64,000 bases of DNA. Source: Burkholderia sp. Leaf177 (GTDB taxonomy: Bacteria; Pseudomonadota; Gammaproteobacteria; Burkholderiales; Burkholderiaceae). The notes under the pieces are model-generated. The model was not told where the DNA came from, made no database searches, and worked only from the letters and a program-made list of their open reading frames with translations. The stretch is from NCBI RefSeq assembly GCF_001424345.1, contig NZ_LMPF01000007.1, forward strand, positions 1-64,000, given 5' to 3'. Position 1 is the stretch's first letter. Each line of letters opens with the position of its first letter. A program made the translations under genes and the position numbers. Shown here in pieces: positions 49,614 to 59,212 of the stretch.

Positions 49614-51377
49614 TCAATGATCTCGCGGCTCTTCAAAAGTTTCTCGCAACGCGATTTGCATCGTCGCGTGGATTTTCACGCACCAGCGCCACAACACGGT
49701 CAGCAACAGCGCCGCGCAAACGAGCACCGCAATCATCAGGCCGAACGGCGGAAGAATGCCGCCCGACAATACGGTGACCAGCAGGAAAACGCCGAACATG
49801 GCGAGGATCGGGATCAGGCCGGAGATCGCCGAGCGCAATGCGCTGGTGAAGCGCCCCGCCTTCGCGGGTTGGACGCTGACCTCGGCGAGCATCAATGCAA
49901 GCGACTCGAGCTTTCGATAAACCGCGACGAGAAACGGCATCGATATCAACAACGCCGCGCTCCAGATCGCAACGCGCTGCGCGTCGTTGGACGGCAGCCA
50001 GCGGGCCAGATAACTCGTTGCTACCGGAGCAGAGTACGAAGCCGCAAGAAAAATGGCGGCGACCAGCGCAAGGTTGACTGCTATCTGCAGCACGATTCGC
50101 CGCGTCATGCTGAAGATCGTCGGGCCGGCGGTATCGGGCGAAAGGCTCGCGAGCCATTGCGAATACAAGCCGAACGTATTGGCGACCGGAGCCGGCATGG
50201 ACCGGGCGATACGCCGCGTGATCGGATCGGCCGCCTTGATCAGATAGGGCGTGAACAGCGTGGTCAACGCGGAAACCGCGACTGCGATCGGATACAGAAA
50301 GCTGCTCGTCACTTTCAGCGAAACACCCAGCGAAGCGATGATGAACGAGAACTCGCCGATCTGCGCGACGCTCATGCCAACGCGCATCGACGTGCGTCCG
50401 TCCTTGCCCGCCAAAAATGTCCCGAGCCCGCACGAGACGATCTTCCCGAACACGACCGCAATGGTGATGACGGTGATCGGCCACCAGTAATCGACGAGCA
50501 CCGTCGGATTCAGCATCAGCCCGATGGTCACGAAAAAGATGGCGGAGAACATGTCCCGGACCGGCGCAATCAAATGTTCGATCCGCTGCAGGTTCCGCGA
50601 TTCGGCCATGATCGCGCCGATCAGGAACGCGCCGAGCGCGATGCTGTAATCCAGCTTCACGACGAGCAAACAGAAGCCGAAACAGAAGCCAAGCACCGTG
50701 ACGAGCAGCATCTCGTCGCTCTTGGCCTTGGCAACGTAATCCAGTGCACGCGGCACGATCAGAATGCCGACGACCATCGATACCGTCATGAACAGCAGCA
50801 ATTTGCCCAGCGTGACGAACGCCACGCCCGCCGATACCGATCCGGTCTGCGCAATCCCCGACAGCAGCACGAGCATGGCGATCGCGAGAATGTCCTCCAC
50901 GATCAAAATGCCGAAGATCAGTTGCGCGAACGGCTCGCCCTTCATGCCGAGTTCGGAAAGCGCCTTGACGATGATCGTGGTCGAGGAGATGGCGAGCATG
51001 GCGCCGAGAAACAGCGAGTCCATCGCGTTCCAGCCGAACCATTGACCGATTTCATAGCCAATCCAGATCATCAGCAGGATCTCGGACGCGGCCGCCACGA
51101 ACGCCGTTGCTCCGACCTTGAAGAGCTTCTTCAGGCTGAATTCAAGTCCAAGCGAAAACATCAGGAACACGACGCCGAGTTCGCCCAGCGTCTGAATGGT
51201 GGCTTCGTCGTGGATAAGCTGAAAAGGCGGCGTGTACGGCCCGATAATCACGCCCGCCACGATATATCCCAACACGACCGGCTGCTTCAGGCGATGAAAT
51301 AACACGGTGACGACGCCCGCAATCGCCATGATTACCGCTAAGTCCTGAATGAAGCCTATCGCGTGGTGCATCCACAA
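49614..51377 (-). CDS. CPA2-family cation:proton antiporter
   Basis: 587 residues. The Na+/H+ exchanger domain of 12-13 helices (about 1-385) has LGYIVAGVIIGPYTPPF, LGVVFLMFSLGLEFS and ALGAFLIGAIMAES, typical of the KefB/YbaL type. The C-terminal part (about 390-587) has further hydrophobic helices (IVLQIAVNLALVAAIFLAAS, LIPILAMFGVFLLVTVLSGG) instead of the NAD-binding TrkA-N/RCK domain of KefB and YbaL. It should exchange K+ or Na+ for H+ at the inner membrane. Monocistronic as far as can be seen. Confidence 0.88.
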   Translation of the reverse strand: MWMHHAIGFIQDLAVIMAIAGVVTVLFHRLKQPVVLGYIVAGVIIGPYTPPFQLIHDEATIQTLGELGVVFLMFSLGLEFSLKKLFKVGATAFVAAASEILLMIWIGYEIGQWFGWNAMDSLFLGAMLAISSTTIIVKALSELGMKGEPFAQLIFGILIVEDILAIAMLVLLSGIAQTGSVSAGVAFVTLGKLLLFMTVSMVVGILIVPRALDYVAKAKSDEMLLVTVLGFCFGFCLLVVKLDYSIALGAFLIGAIMAESRNLQRIEHLIAPVRDMFSAIFFVTIGLMLNPTVLVDYWWPITVITIAVVFGKIVSCGLGTFLAGKDGRTSMRVGMSVAQIGEFSFIIASLGVSLKVTSSFLYPIAVAVSALTTLFTPYLIKAADPITRRIARSMPAPVANTFGLYSQWLASLSPDTAGPTIFSMTRRIVLQIAVNLALVAAIFLAASYSAPVATSYLARWLPSNDAQRVAIWSAALLISMPFLVAVYRKLESLALMLAEVSVQPAKAGRFTSALRSAISGLIPILAMFGVFLLVTVLSGGILPPFGLMIAVLVCAALLLTVLWRWCVKIHATMQIALRETFEEPRDH

Positions 51378-51502
51378 ATCCTTACAAAAAGCACACAGAA
51401 ACGCCGATAGTACCGCAACGAATATTTACATTGATGATGGGGACGTGCAGAACGGGAGCAAACGGGATGCGCTCTCGGCTAAGCCGATAACGATCGATTG
51501 AT

Positions 51503-51529
51503 AAGCGCGACCGACAACCGGTCGCGCTT
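51503..51529. terminator. Hairpin downstream of glnB
   Basis: An 11-bp perfect stem (AAGCGCGACCG/CGGTCGCGCTT) with an ACAAC loop, 54 bases past the glnB stop. The following T tract is short on both strands, so it may be a weak terminator. Confidence 0.5.
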
Positions 51530-51582
51530 TAAAGCGGATAAAGGCCTGAAGCTGCGTCATGCCTATCTTGCGCGAAGCACGA

Positions 51583-51987
<405 letters not shown>

Positions 51988-52115
51988 TCAAATCGATGCT
52001 TTGATTCTAGCTGCGTTTTCACCGTTCACCGCAAGCATCTCGCGTCAACACTTGAAGAAGTCGCTGAAATTCACCGATATACGCGGATTTCACGCGCAAA
52101 TCTGGTGCAAACGGC

Positions 52116-54182
52116 TTAATCCGTGGGAATGTTCTTCAGGTCGTTCATCCACACGATAGATTCCGAATCGCTTGGCGCGCGCCAATCGCCACGCGGAGAA
52201 AGTGAACCGCCAGTCCCGACCTTCGGCGCATTCGGAATGCAGGAACGCTTGAACTGGCTGGTCCTGAAAAAACGGTCGAGGAAAATACCAAGATTGCGCT
52301 TGATATCGCCCAGTTCGTACTGGTTGCGCGCAACATGCGCTCCTTCAGGCCAGTCGCCTGCATCGCGATCCTTCCACGCCGTATACGCAAGGAACGCAAC
52401 CTTCGAGGGCGAGAACCCGAATCGCAGCGTGTAGTAAAGGTTGAAGTCCTGCAACTCATACGGTCCGATCACGCTCTCGGTCTTCTGCTCGGGCGCGCCG
52501 TTCGCTTTTCCAGGAACGAGTTCGGGACTGATGTCCGTGTTCAGAATGTTGATCAGAACGTCCGAACCCGAATTGCCGATTTGTCCCGTTTCGGCGACCC
52601 AGCGGACCAGATGCGTGATCAGCGTCTTCGGGACGCTCGCGTTCACGTTGTAGTGCGACATGTGATCGCCCACGCCGTAGGTGCACCACCCGAGCGCAAG
52701 CTCGCTCAGGTCGCCCGTGCCGATCACGATGCCGCTCTTGAAGTTCGCGAGCCGGAACAGGTGATTCGTGCGTTCCCCTGCCTGGACGTTCTCGAACGTG
52801 ATGTCGTACTCTTCCTTGCCCGATGCATACGGATGACCGAGGTCCTTCAGCATCTGCTCGCAACTCGGACGGATATCGATTTCGCTTGCCGAACAGCCGA
52901 CCACTTCCATCAATTGCCGCGCCTGGGACAAGGTCCGGTCACTCGTCGCAAAACCCGGCATGGTCACGCCGAGAATGTTCGTGCGCGGCAGCTTGAGACG
53001 GTCCATCGCCTTTGCGCAGACAAGCAATGCGTGCGTTGAATCAAGCCCGCCAGAGATACCGATCACCACCTTCGAAATGCCGCTCGCCGAGAGACGCTGT
53101 ACGAGCGCCTGCACCTGGATGTTGTAGACCTCGTTGCAGCGCTCGTCGCGTCGCTTCGCGTCCGACGGCACGTAAGGGAACCGCTCGACCACGCGGTCGA
53201 GCGGCAGCGCGCGGGTGACCGGCAGGTCCAGCTCGAAGCGGATGGTTTCGAACGCGGAGACTTCGTCGGCGTGACGTCGCACCGACTGGCCGAACGTAGT
53301 CTGGCGCATGCGTTCGCGCGAAAGCCGCTCGAGATCGATATCGGCGAAAACGAGATGCGATGTATCCAGGAAACGCTCGGATTCGGCGAGCAGCTCGCCG
53401 TTTTCATAGATGATCGCCTGACCGTCCCAGGCCAGATCAGTCGTCGATTCCCCCCGTCCCGCCGATGTGTACAGATACGCGGAAAGGCATCGGGCGGATT
53501 GCTGCGAAACCAGTTGATGCCGGTAACCCGCTTTGCCCACCACCACGTTCGATGCCGACAGATTCACCAGCACGGTCGCGCCCGCGAGCGCGGCAAACGA
53601 TGACGGGGGAATCGGCACCCAGACGTCCTCGCAGATTTCCACGTGGAAGCGGAAAAGCGGCAGGTCGGCGATTTCGAACAGCAGCGACGAGCCGAACGGC
53701 ACGTCCGATCCCAGCAAGTTCACCCTATCGACCGATGCATTCTCGGCCGCGCTGAATTGCCGTGCCTCGTAGAACTCGCCGTAATTCGGCAGATAGCTCT
53801 TCGGCACGACGCCCTGAATCCGGCCGCCCGCGATCACGACCGCGCAGTTGAATAGCGTGTGCTCCACGCGCAACGGCATGCCCACGATCATGGCAATGGG
53901 CGAATTCTTCGATGCCGCCACAACCGTTGCAAGCGCTTCCTCGCAAGCGTCGAGCAGGGCGCGCTGGTGGAACAGGTCGTCGCAGGTATAAGCCGAGATG
54001 CCGAGTTCCGGGAACGCCACGAGCACGGCGCCGTTCGCCGCCGCCTGCTTCGCCAGTTCGATGGTTTCGGCTGCGTTGAACGCCGGATCGGCGACCTTGC
54101 AACGCGGCACGCCCACCGCCACGCGCGCGAAATCGTGGCTATAGAGGTTGAAGAATCGGTTTTTCATCTTGAGCTTGTCCAT
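52116..54182 (-). CDS. nadE: Glutamine-dependent NAD+ synthetase
   Basis: 688 residues in two domains. The N-terminal nitrilase-type glutaminase (about 1-290) has the catalytic triad in [13 protein letters not shown] (Glu), [13 protein letters not shown] (Lys) and [11 protein letters not shown] (Cys). The C-terminal synthetase has the PP-loop [14 protein letters not shown]. It amidates nicotinate adenine dinucleotide to NAD+, drawing ammonia through an internal tunnel. The length matches the long, glutamine-dependent form. The first ATG (54182) gives [11 protein letters not shown]. The second (54167, MKNRFF) is also reasonable. Confidence 0.95.
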   Translation of the reverse strand: MDKLKMKNRFFNLYSHDFARVAVGVPRCKVADPAFNAAETIELAKQAAANGAVLVAFPELGISAYTCDDLFHQRALLDACEEALATVVAASKNSPIAMIVGMPLRVEHTLFNCAVVIAGGRIQGVVPKSYLPNYGEFYEARQFSAAENASVDRVNLLGSDVPFGSSLLFEIADLPLFRFHVEICEDVWVPIPPSSFAALAGATVLVNLSASNVVVGKAGYRHQLVSQQSARCLSAYLYTSAGRGESTTDLAWDGQAIIYENGELLAESERFLDTSHLVFADIDLERLSRERMRQTTFGQSVRRHADEVSAFETIRFELDLPVTRALPLDRVVERFPYVPSDAKRRDERCNEVYNIQVQALVQRLSASGISKVVIGISGGLDSTHALLVCAKAMDRLKLPRTNILGVTMPGFATSDRTLSQARQLMEVVGCSASEIDIRPSCEQMLKDLGHPYASGKEEYDITFENVQAGERTNHLFRLANFKSGIVIGTGDLSELALGWCTYGVGDHMSHYNVNASVPKTLITHLVRWVAETGQIGNSGSDVLINILNTDISPELVPGKANGAPEQKTESVIGPYELQDFNLYYTLRFGFSPSKVAFLAYTAWKDRDAGDWPEGAHVARNQYELGDIKRNLGIFLDRFFRTSQFKRSCIPNAPKVGTGGSLSPRGDWRAPSDSESIVWMNDLKNIPTD

Positions 54183-54341
54183 ACGATGCCCCGCATTCGG
54201 GGGTCCTGTTCCGGCGCATGACGGGTTGAGGGTTATCGCTGCAAGAGCGAAAGCATTTCGACATGATGATAAGTCGAGTTGCGGTTTCAGGGCGTGTATT
54301 GGGTCTGACGTTGGCCGATTGGCCGGGTATCGTGCAAATTC

Positions 54342-55481
54342 TTAAACCTTTTTCCGGAAAGGCGTGTGCGCTTCGAGCTCCTGGATGTGCTGATCCATCG
54401 CGGCCGTCTCTTCGTCCAGAAACTCGCTGATCGCATGCGCGAACCGCGGGTCCGCGACCCAATGCGCCGACCACGTGGGCGTGGGCAGCATGCCGCGCGA
54501 CATCTTGTGCACGCCTTGCGCGCCGCCCTCGAAACGCGCCAAGCCATTGACGATGCAATATTCAATGCCCTGCATATAGCAAGTCTCGAAATGAAGCCCC
54601 GAGACGAACTCTTTCGTGCCCCAGTAACGCCCGAACATCACGTCGCCGCCGATCATGTTCAGCGCGCACGCAAGGCGTTTGCCATCGGCTTCGGCGATCA
54701 CGAGCAGCATGCTTTCGGGCGCGGCCGCGTGAATCCGGCCGAAGAATTCGCGCGATAAATACGGCGGATTCCAGTGCTCGCGGTACGTGTTTTCATAACA
54801 CGCGTAGAAGAAATCGAGCGCGTCCGTATCGATTTGCGCGCCGCGCAGCCAGGTGTAGCTCACGCCTGCGTCGGTCACGCGGCGGCGGTCCTGCTTCACC
54901 TTTTTGCGCTTGTCGTGGCTCATGGTGGCGAGAAACGCATCGAAGCTTTCGTAGCCGCCCGGCGCGTTTTCCCAATGAAACTGCACGCCTTCACGCAACA
55001 TGTAGCCCGCTTCCGTCAGCGCTTCGAGGTCCTGTTCCTGCGGAAACAGCACGTGCAGCGACGAAAGCTCCAACTGCTTCGACAACTCGATCGCACCGCG
55101 CGCCAGCATCACGCGCTCCTCGTGCGTAGCCGCGATCAGGCGCGGACCGGTTACCGGAGAAAACGGCACTGCCGACAAGCCTTTCGGATAGTACGGAATG
55201 CCGTTGCGCTCGAAGGCGTCGGCCCACGCGTGATCGAATACGTATTCGCCGCGCGAATGTTTCTTGAGATAAAGCGGCATGACGCCGGCTAGCTGGCCGT
55301 CGCGTTTGAGCAGCAGGAAATGCGGACGCCAACCGGTTCGGGCCACCGCGCAGCCCGTGTCCTGCAATGCCGAAAGGAATTCGTGGCGAACGAACGGGTT
55401 GTCGCCGGCCAGACGATTCCATTCGTCCGGGCTCACGGTGTCGAGTGAATCGACTACGTGTATTTCGACCGTGCGGTTCAA
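54342..55481 (-). CDS. FemAB-like GNAT acyltransferase (DUF482 family)
   Basis: 379 residues with family blocks NPFVRHEFLSALQDTGC, LKKHSRGEYVFDHAWADAFE, FLATMSHDKRKKVKQDRRR and FFYACYENTYREHW. It belongs to the GNAT/FemAB-related family formerly DUF482 (COG3146), widespread in proteobacteria. The biochemical role is not established. Single gene, with an untranslated gap of 159 bases to nadE downstream. Confidence 0.87.
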   Translation of the reverse strand: MNRTVEIHVVDSLDTVSPDEWNRLAGDNPFVRHEFLSALQDTGCAVARTGWRPHFLLLKRDGQLAGVMPLYLKKHSRGEYVFDHAWADAFERNGIPYYPKGLSAVPFSPVTGPRLIAATHEERVMLARGAIELSKQLELSSLHVLFPQEQDLEALTEAGYMLREGVQFHWENAPGGYESFDAFLATMSHDKRKKVKQDRRRVTDAGVSYTWLRGAQIDTDALDFFYACYENTYREHWNPPYLSREFFGRIHAAAPESMLLVIAEADGKRLACALNMIGGDVMFGRYWGTKEFVSGLHFETCYMQGIEYCIVNGLARFEGGAQGVHKMSRGMLPTPTWSAHWVADPRFAHAISEFLDEETAAMDQHIQELEAHTPFRKKV

Positions 55482-55648
55482 CAGGCTTACCTCGCTTCGG
55501 ACTTGTTCGTGGCTGCTGCCGTGCGCTTGATGCAGCGCGGAACGGTTATTCTCGCCGATGTCGCGGGATTTTGTCGGAGCGGGGTTCGGGCGTTCGTGGC
55601 CGGGGCTTAAGCGATAATGCGCGGCATCCGGTTTTCACCTTCTGACTC

Positions 55649-55951
55649 ATGCCCTGGTTTTTATACCTGATCGAATGCGCCGACGGCAGTCTCTACACCG
55701 GGATTGCCACCGATGTCGAGGCGCGTTTTGCCAAACATCTGAGCGGCGATGGCGCGCGATATACGCGATCGCGCAAGCCGGTGGCCGTGCGGGCTTCGTT
55801 TGAATTGAGCGGACGGGCGGAAGCTTCGCGAGCGGAATATTGGGTGAAACGGCTTTCGACGCCGAGAAAATGGAAGCTGGTAGCGGGCGAATTGACGCTC
55901 GTGGAAATCATGCCTGCTGAGGCCGACGAAGTCCCGCCGATAGAGACATAA
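55649..55951 (+). CDS. GIY-YIG domain protein (YhbQ-like)
   Basis: A 100-residue stand-alone GIY-YIG nuclease-fold protein. The motif is FLYLIECADGSLYTGI, with the downstream AKHLSGDGARYTRSRKP and LSTPRKWKLV segments, closely matching the YhbQ/COG2827 family. The catalytic residues (Tyr in YTG, Arg in the VEARFAKH helix, and Glu in RAEYWVK) are in place. Members have been linked to DNA repair or exchange, but a cellular role is not firmly known. The gene ends inside the terminator shared with ppa. Confidence 0.9.
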   Translation: MPWFLYLIECADGSLYTGIATDVEARFAKHLSGDGARYTRSRKPVAVRASFELSGRAEASRAEYWVKRLSTPRKWKLVAGELTLVEIMPAEADEVPPIET

Positions 55952-55990
55952 AAAAACCGCCCGGTCCTGCCTCATGGCAAGACCGGACGG
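55950..55990. terminator. Terminator between GIY-YIG and ppa genes
   Basis: An imperfect CCGCCCGGTC/GACCGGACGG stem. On the minus strand it is followed by U7, giving a good ppa terminator. On the plus strand the tract is weak. Confidence 0.85.
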
Positions 55991-56021
55991 TCTTCCGTAC
56001 TTCGAGCGCTTGCGTCCAGCT

Positions 56022-56549
56022 TTACTTCTTGAAGCTAGCCACGCCTTCCGTAATTTCCTTATGGGCTGCTTCCACGCCCTGCCAGCCTTCCACCTTCACC
56101 CACTTGCCCTTCTCGAGCGCCTTGTATTGCTCGAAGAAATGCTTGATCTGGTCTTTCAAATATTCCGGCACGTCATCGACCGTCTTCATGTGCGCTGTCA
56201 TCGGGCAGATCTTGTCATGCGCGACTGCGACCAGCTTTGCATCCACGCCCGATTCATCCGTCATCTGCAACATGCCCAACGCGCGCGCGCGAACCACCGA
56301 TCCTGCCAGCAGCGGGAACGGCGTGATCACCAGCACGTCGACCGGATCGCCGTCGCCGGAAAGCGTTTGCGGGATGAAACCGTAGTTGGCCGGGTAACGC
56401 ATGCCCGTGCCGATAAAACGGTCGACCACGAGCAGGCCCATGTCCTTGTCCGCCTCGTACTTCACCGGGTCGCTTTGCGCCGGGATCTCGATGATCACGT
56501 TGAAGTCCTGCGGAAGATCCTTGCCTGCGGGTACGTTGTTGAAGCTCAT
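56022..56549 (-). CDS. ppa: Inorganic pyrophosphatase
   Basis: A 175-residue family I soluble pyrophosphatase from the ATG at 56549 (an in-frame GTG two codons upstream, at 56555, is less likely). Signature DGDPVDVLV (metal-binding Asp cluster) plus [12 protein letters not shown] and [17 protein letters not shown]. It hydrolyses PPi to drive biosynthesis. Length and motifs are typical of the hexameric bacterial enzyme. Monocistronic. Confidence 0.97.
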   Translation of the reverse strand: MSFNNVPAGKDLPQDFNVIIEIPAQSDPVKYEADKDMGLLVVDRFIGTGMRYPANYGFIPQTLSGDGDPVDVLVITPFPLLAGSVVRARALGMLQMTDESGVDAKLVAVAHDKICPMTAHMKTVDDVPEYLKDQIKHFFEQYKALEKGKWVKVEGWQGVEAAHKEITEGVASFKK

Positions 56550-56876
56550 GTGCACTCTCTTCGATGTGGAAATTCAGGGTCGGGAGATTAGACGAACGGG
56601 ACGAATCCGTACACGCCAGAAATCAGGTTTTGCTGCGTTGCGGCAATACACGTAAAACTTGAACGCTCGGCCCGCAATGCTCATTTCGTGCCGCATGCGC
56701 GCCCATCAAGCCGCATATTTACGTCATTATAGCCAATCGAAGCGCGCGATCCGGCGCCGGCAACGCCGGGGAAAACAGCGCGAAGCAGGCTCGAAACATC
56801 GCGCGTGGCATGGCCGCCGGACAATGAGCGGACCGCGCGCGTCCATTCAACCAAGCTACGGAGACAGGAGTCAGGC
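56550..56876. other. Divergent gap between ppa and aldehyde dehydrogenase genes
   Basis: 327 bases. It must hold both promoters, but no clear -10/-35 pair or palindrome stands out. A GCGCCGGCAACGCCGG repeat-like GC tract lies near 56753. An in-frame upstream extension of the aldehyde dehydrogenase frame (to 56805) is not supported by family length. Confidence 0.35.
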
Positions 56877-58316
56877 ATGGAAGAGGCAAAGCATTTCATC
56901 GGCAACAAGTGGATCGCGGCGGCGAGCAACGAGACGATTCCCGTTCTCGATCCGTCCGATGGCCAGGTTTTCGCCCAACTCGGCCGCGGCAATGCGGCGG
57001 ATATCGACCGGGCGGTTCAGGCGGCACGGCGCGCCTACGACGGCGAATGGGGCCATGCGAGCGCGGCGGATCGCGGACGCGTGTTGTACCGGTTATCGAT
57101 GATCGTCGCCGCCCATCAGGACGAACTCGCCCACCTCGAAGCACGCGATACCGGCAAGCCGCTCAAGCAAGCGCACGCCGATGCAGCGGGCATCGCGCGC
57201 TATTTCGAGTTCTACGCGGGCGCCGCCGACAAGCTTCATGGCGAAACCCTGCCGTATCAAAACGGCTTCACCGTGCTGACCATCCGCGAACCGCACGGCG
57301 TGACCGGGCACATCGTGCCGTGGAATTATCCGCTGCAGATCTTCGGGCGCAGCGTCGGCGCGGCGCTCGCGGCGGGCAACGCGTGCGTGGTGAAACCGGC
57401 GGAGGACGCGTGTCTGTCCATATTGCGGATCGCCGAACTCGCCGCCGAGGCGGGCTTGCCGGAAGGCGCGCTCAACATTGTCACGGGTTATGGATACGAG
57501 GCCGGCGCGGCGCTCGCGCGGCATCCGGGCATCGATCATATTTCGTTCACCGGATCTCCCACGACCGGCGCGGCCGTTGTCAAGATGGCCGCCGATAACC
57601 ACGTGCCTGTCACGCTCGAACTCGGCGGGAAATCGCCGCAGATCGTCTTCGCCGATGCCGATTTCGATGCCGCCATTCCCGTCCTCGTTTCGGCGATCGT
57701 GCAGAACGCCGGGCAAACGTGCTCGGCCGGCAGCCGCGTGTTGATCGAACGGTCGGCGTACGAGCCGTTGCTGGAGCGTTTGAGCGAAGCATTCAGCGCG
57801 CTGAAGGTCGGACCCAGCAAGCTCGACCTGGACTGCGGGCCGCTCATCAGCGCAAAGCAGCAGCAGCGCGTGTGGGATTTTCTCTCCGATGCACAACACG
57901 ACGGCATCGCGATGGCCGCGCAGGGCGACGTGGTTTCAGAAGCGCCGGAAGCCGGCTTTTATCAGGCGCCGACGCTTCTGCGCGATGTCCCGCCGTCACA
58001 CCGTCTGGCGCGCGAAGAAGTGTTCGGGCCGGTCCTCTGCGCGATGCCTTTCGACGACGAAGCCGACGCCATCAAGCTCGCCAACGGCACGGATTTCGGT
58101 TTGGTCGCGGGCGTGTGGACACGCGATGGCGGACGGCAAATGCGCATTGCGCGAAAGGTGCGATCGGGTCAGGTGTTCATCAACAACTATGGCGCGGGCG
58201 GCGGCGTCGAATTGCCGTTTGGCGGCGTCAAGCACTCGGGACATGGCCGCGAGAAAGGCTTCGAAGCGTTATATGGATTCACGGTGCTTAAAACCATCGC
58301 TATTAAACACGGTTAA
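56877..58316 (+). CDS. NAD(P)-dependent aldehyde dehydrogenase
   Basis: 479 residues from the ATG at 56877 (CAGGAG site, 8 bases). Catalytic Asn150 (PWNYPLQIFG), Glu248 in LELGGKSPQ and nucleophile Cys282 in NAGQTCSAGSR are all present, as is the EVFGPVL block near residue 385. Resembles the betaine/gamma-aminobutyraldehyde/vanillin-type subgroups, but the substrate cannot be fixed. First gene of a three-gene run with an SDR dehydrogenase (22-base gap) and an MFS permease, which looks like uptake and oxidation of one small alcohol or sugar acid. Confidence 0.92.
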   Translation: MEEAKHFIGNKWIAAASNETIPVLDPSDGQVFAQLGRGNAADIDRAVQAARRAYDGEWGHASAADRGRVLYRLSMIVAAHQDELAHLEARDTGKPLKQAHADAAGIARYFEFYAGAADKLHGETLPYQNGFTVLTIREPHGVTGHIVPWNYPLQIFGRSVGAALAAGNACVVKPAEDACLSILRIAELAAEAGLPEGALNIVTGYGYEAGAALARHPGIDHISFTGSPTTGAAVVKMAADNHVPVTLELGGKSPQIVFADADFDAAIPVLVSAIVQNAGQTCSAGSRVLIERSAYEPLLERLSEAFSALKVGPSKLDLDCGPLISAKQQQRVWDFLSDAQHDGIAMAAQGDVVSEAPEAGFYQAPTLLRDVPPSHRLAREEVFGPVLCAMPFDDEADAIKLANGTDFGLVAGVWTRDGGRQMRIARKVRSGQVFINNYGAGGGVELPFGGVKHSGHGREKGFEALYGFTVLKTIAIKHG

Positions 58317-58338
58317 TTAATCAAGACCTGGAGACGAC

Positions 58339-59097
58339 ATGAGACTGCAAGGCAAGACAGCAATTGTGACGGGCGGCGGATCGGGATTCGGCGAAGGCAT
58401 CGCGAAGACGTTTGCGCGCGACGGCGCCAACGTCGTGGTGAACGACCTCAACGGGGCATCGGCGGAACGGGTTGCGAGCGAGATTGCGGTGAGCGGCGGC
58501 AAGGCGATTGCGGTCGCCGGCGACGTAACGAAACAAGCCGACTGGAAGACGCTTTTCGATGCCGCCATCGAAGACTTCGGCAGCGTTCAGGTCGTGGTGA
58601 ACAACGCGGGCACGACGCACCGGAATAAGCCGGTGATGGAAGTGACCGAAGCCGAATTCGATCGCGTGTATGCGGTGAACGTGAAAAGCATCTATCACAG
58701 CGTTACGCAATTCGTGCCCTACTTCCGGTCCGTCGGCGGCGGGTCGTTCATCAACGTTGCATCGACGGCGGGCGTGCGGCCGCGCCCCGGTCTGGTCTGG
58801 TACAACGGCAGCAAGGCGGCGGTGATCATTGCCAGCAAGGCATTAGCCGTCGAACTCGGGCCGGATCGCATTCGTGTGAATTGCATCAACCCCGTGATGG
58901 GTGAAACCGGTTTGCTGTCCGAATTTATGGGCATGGAAGACACGCCCGCGAACCGTCAGAAGTTTCTCTCGACCATTCCTTTAGGCCGGCTCTCGACGCC
59001 GCAAGACATCGCGAACGCGGCGCTTTATCTCGCCTCCGATGACGCCGAGTTCATCACCGGCGTGGCGCTGGAAGTGGACGGCGGACGCTGCGTATAA
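58339..59097 (+). CDS. SDR family oxidoreductase
   Basis: A 252-residue classical short-chain dehydrogenase: cofactor motif TGGGSGFG at 11-18, NNAG at 88-91, catalytic Ser142 and Tyr155-x3-Lys159 (WYNGSKAA). The Asp at position 36 (VVNDLNG) favours NAD(H) over NADP(H). C-terminal DGGRCV. Related to 3-oxoacyl-ACP reductase (FabG-like) and glucose dehydrogenase-type enzymes. Context suggests it oxidises an alcohol to the aldehyde or ketone handled by the neighbouring aldehyde dehydrogenase. Confidence 0.92.
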   Translation: MRLQGKTAIVTGGGSGFGEGIAKTFARDGANVVVNDLNGASAERVASEIAVSGGKAIAVAGDVTKQADWKTLFDAAIEDFGSVQVVVNNAGTTHRNKPVMEVTEAEFDRVYAVNVKSIYHSVTQFVPYFRSVGGGSFINVASTAGVRPRPGLVWYNGSKAAVIIASKALAVELGPDRIRVNCINPVMGETGLLSEFMGMEDTPANRQKFLSTIPLGRLSTPQDIANAALYLASDDAEFITGVALEVDGGRCV

Positions 59098-59101
59098 GGT
59101 G

Positions 59102-59180
59102 TGTGGGGAACACACATTGATCGGTGTTTTCCCCATATAAAACAGACGCTTGCAAGCCATGGTCAACGACTAGAATCGTT
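59102..59180 (+). promoter_or_regulatory. SDR-MFS intercistronic hairpin and promoter-like site
   Basis: A TGGGGAA/TTCCCCA stem (59104-59110 with 59129-59135) comes first. Further on, TTGCAA (59150-59155) and TAGAAT (59171-59176) form a weak -35/-10 pair with 15-base spacing. The -10 sits inside AACGA/TCGTT arms (59165-59169, 59176-59180). The permease may thus have its own promoter. Confidence 0.35.
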
Positions 59181-59212
59181 GTTCCAACCGATAAGAATAT
59201 TCAGGAGACAGC

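Noticed and set aside
49617-51302. 561-codon plus-strand frame opposite the CPA2 antiporter
   Set aside because: Arg/Asp/His-rich composition typical of an antisense frame. The membrane protein on the other strand is clear.
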